Under the pieces are notes generated by a model. The model was not told the DNA's origin and searched no databases. It saw only the letters and a list, made by a program, of their open reading frames with translations. Shown here piece by piece: positions 1 through 7,741 of a stretch of 64,000 nt of DNA; position 1 is the stretch's first letter, and every line of letters begins with the position of its first letter. The position numbers and the translations under genes are program-made. Source of the stretch: an uncultured Paracoccaceae bacterium (GTDB taxonomy: Bacteria; Pseudomonadota; Alphaproteobacteria; Rhodobacterales; Rhodobacteraceae); NCBI GenBank assembly GCA_947502145.1, contig CANMYO010000003.1:403797-467796 (forward strand), in the 5' to 3' direction.

Positions 1-1517
1 ATCTGACAATCGGGAAAGGCAAACCGCGGGGCAGGGGCACCGGCCCCAAAGGGGCCTGCGCGTTCGATCATTTCGATCAGTTCGACCGTGGCCGCGCCCG
101 GCATGAGAACGCCATCCAGGCGCAGGTCTGACGGGCCAAGTGCGCCAGCCCCCTGTTTGTCCAACAATTCCGCCAGTCGCGCCATGGCGGGCTCAAGCTT
201 TTCGCGGCTGACCGTCAGGCCTGCGGCCATCTTGTGCCCGCCGCCCTTGATCAGCAGTCCTTCGGCGGCACATTTCTGAATCGCTGCACCCAGATCAATT
301 CCGCTGACTGATCGGCCCGATCCCTTGCCGATGTCTTCGTCAAACCCGATCACAACTGCGGGTCGGTTGGTTGCTTCCTTCAGGCGGGCCGCGACGATTC
401 CAACAACACCGGGGTGCCAGCCGTCTGCGGCGGCCCAGACCAGCGGCGCATCCATGCCGCGTTCCTCGGCCTGTGCCAGTGCCAGATCACGCACCTCGGC
501 CTCGACCTCGCGCCGTTCGGTATTCAGCATGTCCAGCTTGTCGGCCAGATCGCGGGCTTCCTGGGCGTTGTCGGTCGCAAGCAGACGTGCGCCAAGGTCC
601 GCCTTGCCAATTCGCCCGCCCGCATTAACGCGGGGGCCAAGCAGAAAGCCCAGATGGTAGGATGTCGGTTGCGTATCCAGCCCCGCAACGTCAGCCAGGG
701 CCGTCAGCCCGACGCGGTCGCGTCGCGCCATCACTGCCAGGCCCTGCCGCACAAGGGCGCGGTTCACGCCAATCAACGGTGCCACGTCGGCGACAGTGGC
801 AAGACCGACAAGGTCAAGCATCGCCATCAGGTCAGGGCCTTTGACCCCATCGCCCTTCAGTTGCCGCCCCGCTTCGACCAGCATCAAAAAGACCACCGCC
901 GCAGCACAAAGATGCGCCAATTCTCCGGTTTCGTCCTGCCGATTGGGATTCACGATTGCCAGTGCCGCGGGCAATGTTTCGCCGCCAAGGTGGTGATCCA
1001 GCACGACGACATCTGCACCTTTCGCGGCTGCGATGGGCCCGTGGGACAGGGTGCCGCAATCGACACAAATGATCAGGTCATGATCCGCGGCCAGCTTGGC
1101 CATTGCCGTCTCATTGGGGCCATATCCCTCGTCGATACGGTCGGGTACGTAAAGTGTTGCGTGGCGTCCCATGTCGCGCAGCCAGACGATCAGCAGCGCG
1201 GCGGAGCTGCCGCCATCAACGTCGTAGTCGGCAAAAACGGCAATGCGTTGCCGGCTCCTGACGGCGAGGAGAAATCGCGCGGCGGCGGCTTCCATGTCGC
1301 GCAGGCTGCGCGGATCGGGCAGCAATTCGCGCAGCGTTGGCGACAGGAAACTTTCAGCGTTTTCAGGCGCGACGCCGCGCCGTACCAGCGTTCGGCACAG
1401 CGGTGCGGGTAATCCGGTGGCCTGTTCCATCGCTTCTGACAGGCGGCCCTCTTCGCCGGAGGGCCCAACCCAACGGCGCCCTGTCGCAGAGGCGTCCACT
1501 TTCAAGAATGATGGCAT
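1..1517 (-). CDS. recJ: Single-stranded-DNA-specific exonuclease RecJ (3' end outside the window)
   Basis: RecJ degrades single-stranded DNA 5' to 3' in recombinational and mismatch repair. The minus-strand frame starting at 1517 runs open to the window edge, giving about 505 residues of a family usually near 580. DHH phosphoesterase motifs are clear: DYDVDG near residues 97-102, CVDCG near 151-155, DHH at 174-176, and a GGGHK motif of the DHHA1 domain near residue 440. The start ATG lies 90 bp downstream of the glpX stop, so hom, glpX and recJ probably form one transcription unit. The C-terminal part is cut by the window, not visibly broken. Long plus-strand frames over this region are shadows. 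Confidence 0.95.
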   Translation of the reverse strand, partial: MPSFLKVDASATGRRWVGPSGEEGRLSEAMEQATGLPAPLCRTLVRRGVAPENAESFLSPTLRELLPDPRSLRDMEAAAARFLLAVRSRQRIAVFADYDVDGGSSAALLIVWLRDMGRHATLYVPDRIDEGYGPNETAMAKLAADHDLIICVDCGTLSHGPIAAAKGADVVVLDHHLGGETLPAALAIVNPNRQDETGELAHLCAAAVVFLMLVEAGRQLKGDGVKGPDLMAMLDLVGLATVADVAPLIGVNRALVRQGLAVMARRDRVGLTALADVAGLDTQPTSYHLGFLLGPRVNAGGRIGKADLGARLLATDNAQEARDLADKLDMLNTERREVEAEVRDLALAQAEERGMDAPLVWAAADGWHPGVVGIVAARLKEATNRPAVVIGFDEDIGKGSGRSVSGIDLGAAIQKCAAEGLLIKGGGHKMAAGLTVSREKLEPAMARLAELLDKQGAGALGPSDLRLDGVLMPGAATVELIEMIERAGPFGAGAPAPRFAFPDCQ

Positions 1518-1607
1518 ATCTGGCGTGTCCTTCACTGACAGCCACTATATCGGGTGGGGTGCGGACTGACCACACCCCATTCATTCATCATTGCACGCCC
1601 GTCTGAC

Positions 1608-2573
1608 CTAGCTGACCGGATTGCGATACCGCATGTGCCGGACAGAGCCGGTCTTTGAGCGCATCAGGATGGTTTCCGCTGTCACAAAGCCAATTTCGCG
1701 TTTGATGCCGGGCAAGAGCGACCCGTCGGTAACGCCGGTCGCGGCGAAAATAACGTCGCCGGTGACCATGTCGTCGCGCGTGTAGACCCGATCAAAATTG
1801 GTGATCCCGGCTTTGCTGGCGCGGCCTTTTTCATCTTCGTTGCGGAAGATCAACTTGCCAAAGATCTGCCCGCCCATACACTTTAGCGCCGCTGCGGCCA
1901 GCACACCCTCGGGCGCGCCGCCAGACCCCATGTACATGTCGATGCCGGTTTTGGTCGGCTCTGCGCAATGCATGACCCCGGCGACATCGCCGTCGGTAAT
2001 CATCCGGATCGCAGCCCCGGTCGAGCGCAGTTCCGCAATCATGTCTTCGTGGCGGGGACGTTCCAGCACGCAGACAGTGATGTCCTCGGTTGAACAGCCC
2101 TTTGCGGCCGCAAGGGCCGAGACCCGCTCCGACGGGGACATGGTCAGCGTGACAACTCCAGCCTTGTAGCCGGGGCCAATCGCCAGTTTGTCCATGTAGA
2201 CGTCAGGGGCATGCAACATCGACCCGCGCGGGCCCATAGCGATCACCGCAAGTGCGTTTGGCATGTCCTTGGCGGTCAGTGTTGTGCCTTCCAGCGGATC
2301 CAGGGCGATATCCACACCGGGGCCGCTGCCAGTGCCGACTTCTTCGCCGATATAGAGCATCGGGGCTTCGTCGCGCTCGCCTTCTCCGATCACAACCGTA
2401 CCAGCAATGTCGAGCTTGTTGAGCTGTGTGCGCATTGCGTCAACGGCGGCCTGATCGGCGGCCTTTTCGTCACCGCGTCCGATCAGCGGGGCGCAGGCAA
2501 TGGCCGCCGCCTCAGATACGCGGGCAAGGCCCAAGGACAGATTGCGGTCGTTGAAATCAGGTGCTTTGGGCAT
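1608..2573 (-). CDS. glpX: Class II fructose-1,6-bisphosphatase GlpX
   Basis: Hydrolyses fructose-1,6-bisphosphate to fructose-6-phosphate in gluconeogenesis and, in some relatives, the Calvin cycle. The product is 321 residues, normal for the family. It carries the metal and phosphate signature GEGERDEAP near residues 63-71 and DPLEGTT at 92-98, typical of lithium-sensitive phosphatases. I chose the ATG at 2573 (MPKAPDF) over one 15 bp upstream because an AAGGA sequence sits at proper distance before it. It lies between hom and recJ on the same strand. A LacI-type palindrome 59 bp upstream of the start suggests control by carbon source. Confidence 0.95.
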   Translation of the reverse strand: MPKAPDFNDRNLSLGLARVSEAAAIACAPLIGRGDEKAADQAAVDAMRTQLNKLDIAGTVVIGEGERDEAPMLYIGEEVGTGSGPGVDIALDPLEGTTLTAKDMPNALAVIAMGPRGSMLHAPDVYMDKLAIGPGYKAGVVTLTMSPSERVSALAAAKGCSTEDITVCVLERPRHEDMIAELRSTGAAIRMITDGDVAGVMHCAEPTKTGIDMYMGSGGAPEGVLAAAALKCMGGQIFGKLIFRNEDEKGRASKAGITNFDRVYTRDDMVTGDVIFAATGVTDGSLLPGIKREIGFVTAETILMRSKTGSVRHMRYRNPVS

Positions 2574-2631
2574 TGGGAATCCTTGCAATGTTTGTCCGAC
2601 CTAAACCCTGCAAACCAAGTCATGACAAGGC

Positions 2632-2645
2632 TGTTAGCGCTAATA
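2632..2645. promoter_or_regulatory. LacI-family-type operator upstream of glpX
   Basis: The sequence TGTTAGCGCTAATA contains the perfect 10-bp palindrome TTAGCGCTAA (2634-2643) in the hom-glpX gap. LacI-family operators have this form, a CG-centred palindrome with an AGCGCT-like core. In Rhodobacter sphaeroides the LacI-family regulator CceR controls central carbon genes, including gluconeogenic ones, so a CceR-like protein is a reasonable guess. No regulator gene is in the window. Confidence 0.5.
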
Positions 2646-2661
2646 TGTCAGTGTCTTCGCC

Positions 2662-3948
2662 TCAAACCGCTTCGATTCGAATGGCGACAGGGGCGCTGGC
2701 TACGACGCGGGTGTCGTCAAATCCGGCGATGGCTTCGTCCAGTGCCGCGCGGGTGGTCTTGTGGGTGACGATCAGGACGGGGGCCGCCGTTTCGGCGTGG
2801 TCATATTGGCGCATCCGGTCGATTGAAATCCCGGCATCGCCAAGGACGGCGGCGACCTTGGCCAATGCCCCCGGTTTATCCAAAAGCTCCATGCGCAGAT
2901 AATAGGGGGCCGGAACGGCTGCGCGCGCAGCACGCGCCTTGCGCAAACTGACGGCAGGCTGACCAAAGACCGGGCCACGGGTGCCCCGCGCCAGATCCAT
3001 CACATCGCCCATCACCGCGCTTGCAGTGGGGCCCTCGCCAGCACCGGGGCCGCGCAAAACGATCTGATTGATCGCGTCACCTTCGAGCACAACCATGTTG
3101 GTTCCACCTTCAAGCTGCCCAAGCGGCGAATGATCCGGAACAAGGCAAGGCGACATGCGTTGTTCCAAACCACGGCCGGTCATCTGCGCGACGCCCAACA
3201 GTTTGATTTTGAACCCCATATCCGCAGCACGCTTGATGTCTTCGATCGTGACCGACCCGATACCTTCAAGTTCGACATTGGGGAAATCAACCTGGGTGCC
3301 AAAGGCAATTGCCGACAACAGCGCCAGTTTATGCCCCGCATCGATACCGCCAACATCAAGCTCCGGGTCCGCCTCAAGATAGCCAAGTTGGTTGGCTTCC
3401 TCAAAGACCTCTTCGTAGGACAGCCCGGCATCTTCCATCCGGGTCAGGATATAATTGCAGCTGCCATTCATTACCCCAATCACGCGAGAGATCTCGTTTC
3501 CGGCGAGACCCTCAGTCAGGCTTTTGATCACTGGAATGCCACCGGCGACGGCAGCCTCGAACCGAATTGCGCAGCCTTTGGCCTCGGCGGCTTCGGCGAG
3601 GGATTGACCATGAATGGCCAAAAGGGCCTTGTTGGCGCTGACGACATCCTTACCTGCCGCAATTGCGGCTTCGGTTGCGGATTTGGCCGGACCAGACTCA
3701 CCACCCATCAGTTCGACAAATACATCGACGTCCGCGCGCTTGGCCAATGCGACGGGATCGTCTTCCCAGTCATAGCCGGACAGGTCGACATCGCGGTTTT
3801 TCGTTCGCGACCGCGCTGAGACGGCAGTGATGGTGATAGGGCGGCCTGCGCGGGTCGCAAGGAGATCGCCGTGTTGCTGGACAATCTTGACCACGCCGGT
3901 GCCAACGGTCCCCAGTCCGGCAATGCCAAGGCGCAGTGGATCAGTCAT
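2662..3948 (-). CDS. hom: Homoserine dehydrogenase
   Basis: Reduces aspartate semialdehyde to homoserine in the threonine, methionine and isoleucine pathway. The 428-residue product has an N-terminal NAD(P)-binding motif GLGTVG (11-16), the catalytic homoserine dehydrogenase domain in the middle, and a C-terminal ACT domain (about 350-425, with LLDKPGALAKVA) that usually mediates threonine feedback. I chose the ATG at 3948 because a GGAG motif lies 7 bp upstream; an in-frame ATG 15 bp further up has no such site. It is first of the hom-glpX-recJ series. Confidence 0.96.
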   Translation of the reverse strand: MTDPLRLGIAGLGTVGTGVVKIVQQHGDLLATRAGRPITITAVSARSRTKNRDVDLSGYDWEDDPVALAKRADVDVFVELMGGESGPAKSATEAAIAAGKDVVSANKALLAIHGQSLAEAAEAKGCAIRFEAAVAGGIPVIKSLTEGLAGNEISRVIGVMNGSCNYILTRMEDAGLSYEEVFEEANQLGYLEADPELDVGGIDAGHKLALLSAIAFGTQVDFPNVELEGIGSVTIEDIKRAADMGFKIKLLGVAQMTGRGLEQRMSPCLVPDHSPLGQLEGGTNMVVLEGDAINQIVLRGPGAGEGPTASAVMGDVMDLARGTRGPVFGQPAVSLRKARAARAAVPAPYYLRMELLDKPGALAKVAAVLGDAGISIDRMRQYDHAETAAPVLIVTHKTTRAALDEAIAGFDDTRVVASAPVAIRIEAV

Positions 3949-4004
3949 GGGGTGGCTCCGCAATCTGTGTGAATCTTCGTGGGTCTGTTAGCGAAATCGT
4001 GCAC

Positions 4005-4301
4005 CTACCGCAACGGCGCAACCGCAACACCGGTTCGCATGCGCGCGCGTGATGCGGAATTGATCACCGGTTGGCGCAGTCGCGCAGCGCGCGCATTCAG
4101 GGCCGCAACACGCGCGTCGATCTCGGCCAGATTGACCGCAGTGATCGGGTCAGAAGCGGTCGCCCGTGCCAACAAGGGCCCCAAAGGCACCAGATCGGGG
4201 TAGGGGGCAGCGGCAGCGGCGGCACTTATACGGTTGTCGAGTACGGGAAACGCGGTGCAGGCGCTGAGGCAAAACAGGGCAAGGATGGTGATGCGGGCCA
4301 C
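4005..4301 (-). CDS. Small putative lipoprotein, unknown function
   Basis: I do not recognise a characterised family. Starting at the GTG at 4301 gives 98 residues with a short hydrophobic stretch ending in LSAC (Cys15), a good lipobox, so the mature protein should be an acylated envelope protein. The rest is alanine-rich, has an ASDPITAVNLAEIDARVAAL-type helical segment, and a basic end. The frame also extends upstream to 4421, but that extension overlaps the divergent TetR gene and would bury the signal peptide. The ribosome binding site is weak, so the start is uncertain. Confidence 0.65.
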   Translation of the reverse strand: MARITILALFCLSACTAFPVLDNRISAAAAAAPYPDLVPLGPLLARATASDPITAVNLAEIDARVAALNARAARLRQPVINSASRARMRTGVAVAPLR

Positions 4302-4379
4302 GGCGCTATCCGAAAAAGTGTCTTTGGCACCATACGCGCACGCGATTGCCCTGCACAAGCCAGCATGGGGCTTTCCAAA

Positions 4380-4393
4380 TGAACACCCGTTCA
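4380..4393. promoter_or_regulatory. Inverted repeat, likely TetR operator
   Basis: TGAAC-ACCC-GTTCA is a perfect 5-bp inverted repeat with a 4-bp centre, placed 13 bp before the start of the TetR-type gene in the divergent intergenic region. TetR regulators commonly bind such sites beside their own gene. No experimental link can be seen from sequence. Confidence 0.4.
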
Positions 4394-4406
4394 GTAACGC
4401 TAAGCC

Positions 4407-5000
4407 ATGGCACGTAAACAAGGTTCACACTCTGAAATCACCGGCCCACGGGTCCGCGACGCCGCTTTAAGACTGATCGCCCAGCACGGCTTTGCCGCTG
4501 TGTCGATGCGCCAGATCGCGGCCGAGGTCGGGGTCCAGGCAGGCGCGCTGTATAATTACATCGCCGACAAGCAAAGCCTGCTATTCGAGCTGATGAAAAG
4601 CCACATGGACGAACTGCTTGCCGCCTATGGGGCGGAAAGTCTGCCACACGATCCGACCGAGCGGCTTGACCATTTTACCCGGTTTCACATTCGTTTTCAT
4701 TTGCCGCGCCGGGATCAGGTGTTTGTATCCTACATGGAACTGCGCAATCTGAGCGCGGACAACTTCGCACGTATCGAAGGACTTCGCCGCCAGTATGAAA
4801 ACGCACTGGAAGCGATTCTGCGGGACGGGATCGCCTCTGGCGCATTCCGCGTGACCGATAGCCGCATTGCAACCCGCGCGGTCATCGCAATGCTGACCGG
4901 GATCACCAATTGGTATGATCCTGCGGGCCCCATCACGCAGGACCAGGTCGAGGACATCTACAAAGAGATGGTCCGCAATAGCGTCGCTGCAGCCATCTGA
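4407..5000 (+). CDS. TetR/AcrR family transcriptional regulator
   Basis: A 197-residue protein with an N-terminal TetR helix-turn-helix (about residues 14-60; AALRLIAQHGFAAVSMRQIA followed by GVQAGALYNYIADKQSLL). The C-terminal half looks like the TetR_C domain found in regulators of acyl-CoA and fatty acid metabolism, but the ligand cannot be read from sequence. It is divergent from the lipoprotein gene and lies 81 bp upstream of an NAD-dependent dehydrogenase on the same strand, which it may control. A short palindrome before its start may be its operator. Confidence 0.88.
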   Translation: MARKQGSHSEITGPRVRDAALRLIAQHGFAAVSMRQIAAEVGVQAGALYNYIADKQSLLFELMKSHMDELLAAYGAESLPHDPTERLDHFTRFHIRFHLPRRDQVFVSYMELRNLSADNFARIEGLRRQYENALEAILRDGIASGAFRVTDSRIATRAVIAMLTGITNWYDPAGPITQDQVEDIYKEMVRNSVAAAI

Positions 5001-5081
5001 CGCCCCGCATCGGGTCGGAAACAGACCAGACGCCACTACATGCCCTTGCGACCCTTGCCCAAATTGCAGGGAGGATTGCGC

Positions 5082-6026
5082 ATGAAAGTTGGCTTTATCG
5101 GACTTGGTAACGTCGGCGGCAAACTGGCGGGCAGCTTGCTGCGCAATGGCCATGACCTGACCGTTCATGACCTTGATCCTGATCTGGTCGCCACATTTGT
5201 CGACCGTGGGGCGGTCGCCGGGCAATCGCCGGCACAGATGATGGCCACCTGTGAGGCGGTGATCACCTGCCTGCCTTCGCCTGCGGCCTGTGATGTGGTG
5301 GTCAGCGAAATGATCCCCAAGGTCATACCGGGCAAGATCTGGATGGAAATGTCGACAACAGACGCGCGCGAAGTCGCGCGTCTGGGGGCGCTCGTGCTGG
5401 CGGCCGGTGGCGCGGCTGTGGAATGCCCGGTGTCGGGCGGATGCCACCGTGCGGCAACCGGCAATATCAGCATTTTTGCCGGCTGCGACCGGGCCACGTT
5501 TGAGCGGGTCCTGCCGCTTTTGACGACCCTGGGGCGGCGTGTTTTGCATACAGGGCCGCTTGGGTCCGCCTCTCAGTTGAAGGTGATGACCAACTACCTT
5601 GCGACCGCGAACCTGCTGTCCATTTGTGAGGCGCTGGTCACAATGAAGGCCGCCGGGTTGGATCTTGCCACCACCTATGAAGCGATCAAGATCAGTTCTG
5701 GCACCTCGTTCGTGCATGAAACAGAGAGCCAGATGATCCTGAACGGCTGTCGCGATATCAACTTTACGATGGACCTTGTGAAAAAGGACATCGGTCTGTT
5801 TCAGGACATTGCAGCCGCACATGATGTCCCGCTTGAGATCAGCCCGCTCATGGTTCGGATTTTTGAAGATGGGATCAAACGCTATGGCCCGCGTGCGCAG
5901 TCGGACGACATCATCCGCAGGCTAGAAGAGGCAACGGGTCTTGATGTTACCAGTCCAGGATTTCCGGCAGAGATGCTGGATGACGAACCCGAAGCGCCGG
6001 GCTATGAGGTTGTGCCGTACCGCTAA
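5082..6026 (+). CDS. 3-hydroxyisobutyrate dehydrogenase-family NAD(P)-dependent oxidoreductase
   Basis: A 314-residue beta-hydroxyacid dehydrogenase. The Rossmann motif GLGNVGG starts at residue 7, followed by the substrate motif CPVSGG and the catalytic-lysine segment LKVMTNYLA, then the typical MDLVKKDIGL helix. Family members oxidise 3-hydroxyisobutyrate, L-threonate, tartronate semialdehyde or related acids; I cannot assign which. The start at 5082 is chosen because AGGGAGG lies about 8 bp upstream. An in-frame start at 5040 would add 14 residues before the Rossmann strand. It follows the TetR gene and may be its target. Confidence 0.9.
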   Translation: MKVGFIGLGNVGGKLAGSLLRNGHDLTVHDLDPDLVATFVDRGAVAGQSPAQMMATCEAVITCLPSPAACDVVVSEMIPKVIPGKIWMEMSTTDAREVARLGALVLAAGGAAVECPVSGGCHRAATGNISIFAGCDRATFERVLPLLTTLGRRVLHTGPLGSASQLKVMTNYLATANLLSICEALVTMKAAGLDLATTYEAIKISSGTSFVHETESQMILNGCRDINFTMDLVKKDIGLFQDIAAAHDVPLEISPLMVRIFEDGIKRYGPRAQSDDIIRRLEEATGLDVTSPGFPAEMLDDEPEAPGYEVVPYR

Positions 6027-6072
6027 GGCTGGTCAAGAGGGCATCAGCGGGCTATCCGCATGACATCGAAAC

Positions 6073-6579
6073 TTGCAGCAATCTTTGGGGGCAGCAGTGT
6101 TTTCACCTGATGAGGATGGCGTCTTTGCGCGCATAACCGTAAGCCCGGGCCGGCGGTTGATGGCGCTTGTTGTGCTTTATGGATTTGGCGCATTGCTGAT
6201 CTACATGGCATTTTCCAGTCTTGCAGGGGCTTTTGGCACGGTCATTCTCATTGCCTTGGGGATCGCTGTGCTTGTCGGGGCAGAGGCGATGCGCCGTAAC
6301 GCAAATGCCGAATTGTTGCTGACCGCTGCGGGTTTGGAAGACCAGACCGGCCTGCTGCTGGCGCCGATAGACCAGATCCAATCGGTGTCGCGCGGTGCCT
6401 TTGCGGCCAAACCGTCCAACGGGTTCACGCTGGTGATGAAAACCAAGCAGCCCCGGGGCTGGAAACCGGGGCTGTGGTGGCGCATCGGCCGCCGTGTCGG
6501 CGTTGGTGGTGTTGTGTCTGCCGGTGCGGCCAAATTCATGGCCGAGCAGATTGCATTCCGGATCGCGGAGAAACCTTAG
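6073..6579 (+). CDS. Small membrane protein, unknown function (start uncertain, possible frameshift)
   Basis: Not a family I can name. The open frame gives 168 residues with two adjacent hydrophobic helices (about residues 30-75) followed by a soluble PH-like part with KPSNGFTLVMKTKQPRGWKPG and a conserved-looking RIGRRVGVGG. The frame opens with a TTG that has no ribosome binding site; a GTG at 6097 after GGGGG is an alternative. In the neighbouring frame an ATG at 6060 begins a plausible N-terminus (MTSKLAAIFGGSSVF) that stops at 6108, just where this frame becomes protein-like. The gene may therefore carry a one-base frameshift near 6105. Its stop overlaps the stop of the convergent Tad gene. 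Confidence 0.7.
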   Translation: MQQSLGAAVFSPDEDGVFARITVSPGRRLMALVVLYGFGALLIYMAFSSLAGAFGTVILIALGIAVLVGAEAMRRNANAELLLTAAGLEDQTGLLLAPIDQIQSVSRGAFAAKPSNGFTLVMKTKQPRGWKPGLWWRIGRRVGVGGVVSAGAAKFMAEQIAFRIAEKP

Positions 6580-7196
6580 CAGACCTCGGTCGCAGCCCCG
6601 CTGTTAGGGGTTTCGTTCCAGCACAACCGCGAGGTAAAGCGCGGACTGATCACTGTAAATGTGTCCATTTCAACGTCATTGGATAGCGCTGGCGTCCAGG
6701 ACGGGTTGTAAGGTGGCGAATAATCAACCCAGGTCTCGACCAGGATCGCCTGCTCTCCATCTGACATGACCGGCAAGCGGTTCGCCATGCCACGAACATC
6801 CGCAGTGGTCAGCTCAGGGCGGGTGTTCGACCCCTCCACCTTGGACCAAACACGATGATAGTGGCCCGTGGCTGAGGCGCTGTGCTGGTGCCACTTGAAA
6901 ACAGTGACGCGCAGTTCGGGTGAATCGTCATGCAGCGTCAGGAACCCCATCAGATCTTTGGCACCTTCCATATAACTCGGCGTCACATAGCCGGTCTCCC
7001 GGCTGAACATGTCCGCAATCGTCAGGTTGGCCTTTTCGTTAATCGCTTCGGCGCGATAGGCGTCAAAATAGACAAGGGTCGCAAGAAAAGCCCAGACCAG
7101 GATCGGGACCATCATCAGCGTTTCAACCGCGATGCTGCCCTCTTCGTCGGCGCGCCAACGCCGCAGCGCCAGTGCAAGATTGCGGGGACGGATCAT
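6576..7196 (-). CDS. TadE-like pilus assembly protein
   Basis: A 206-residue protein with a positively charged N-terminus, then EEGSIAVETLMM and a single hydrophobic helix (about residues 17-42). This matches the TadE-like class of minor pseudopilins in the tight adherence (Tad/Flp) secretion system, which are cleaved near the Gly-Glu-like site and sit in the inner membrane. It is the last of three overlapping genes (4-bp overlap with the gene before it). The periplasmic part is not further recognisable. No tadA, tadB, tadC or flp gene is in the window, so the secretion machinery must be elsewhere. Confidence 0.82.
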   Translation of the reverse strand: MIRPRNLALALRRWRADEEGSIAVETLMMVPILVWAFLATLVYFDAYRAEAINEKANLTIADMFSRETGYVTPSYMEGAKDLMGFLTLHDDSPELRVTVFKWHQHSASATGHYHRVWSKVEGSNTRPELTTADVRGMANRLPVMSDGEQAILVETWVDYSPPYNPSWTPALSNDVEMDTFTVISPRFTSRLCWNETPNSGAATEVC

Positions 7197-7741
7197 TGGA
7201 ACGGCTCCATCACATATGACGAGGTCGCAACAAGGGCATAAGACCCTTGGCTCTTTTTGGGGATATGTTTCCCAAGACCTGTTGACGGGATCATTGGTTC
7301 AAACAGAACGCAAGCGCGCAGCACCATCAGTTCGTTATTGCCGCCGGTATTGGAAAACGTGATTACAGGCTGGTTTGGCTCGTCCAGATCAACACAGTCG
7401 ATGTCGCCCATCGGGACCCAATTGCGCATGTCGCGGCGCTTCATTTCTAACCGGATATTCGTCAGGCAGTCAGGGATGATGCTGGCATATTCGCAAATCC
7501 GCGCCGACAGGACGTCGTTCGTCGGATTTGGAATCCGCCCGATGCGGACTTCGCGGACGGTCTGATCCATGCCGCGTTCCAGCATGACGTGCCGGGTAGA
7601 CATCACACCCCCTTCGTAAGCGGATGTGAACAAGAGCATAAAGCCGGGCAGTACCAACATCAGTTCAAGCGTGCCGTTGCCGCTATCATCCGCGCGGAAG
7701 GCGCGTAGGCGCTGGGCCAGCTTGGTAATCATACCAATCAT
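7193..7741 (-). CDS. TadE/TadF-like pilus assembly protein
   Basis: A 182-residue protein with DDSGNGTLELMLVLPGFMLLF near residues 17-37, the N-terminal helix pattern of TadE/TadF minor pseudopilins. It overlaps the TadG-like gene by an ATGA at its start and the next TadE-like gene by 4 bp at its end, so all three are translationally coupled. Its soluble domain has four cysteines that may form disulfides. TadE and TadF are known to help assemble Flp pili; the exact letter cannot be assigned from sequence alone. Confidence 0.8.
   Translation of the reverse strand: MIGMITKLAQRLRAFRADDSGNGTLELMLVLPGFMLLFTSAYEGGVMSTRHVMLERGMDQTVREVRIGRIPNPTNDVLSARICEYASIIPDCLTNIRLEMKRRDMRNWVPMGDIDCVDLDEPNQPVITFSNTGGNNELMVLRACVLFEPMIPSTGLGKHIPKKSQGSYALVATSSYVMEPFQ

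Noticed and set aside
414..1412. A 332-codon plus-strand frame at the left end
   Set aside because: It lies antisense to recJ, whose motifs are clear on the minus strand; the plus-strand translation has no recognisable domain and is rich in His/Gln/Arg typical of antisense shadows.
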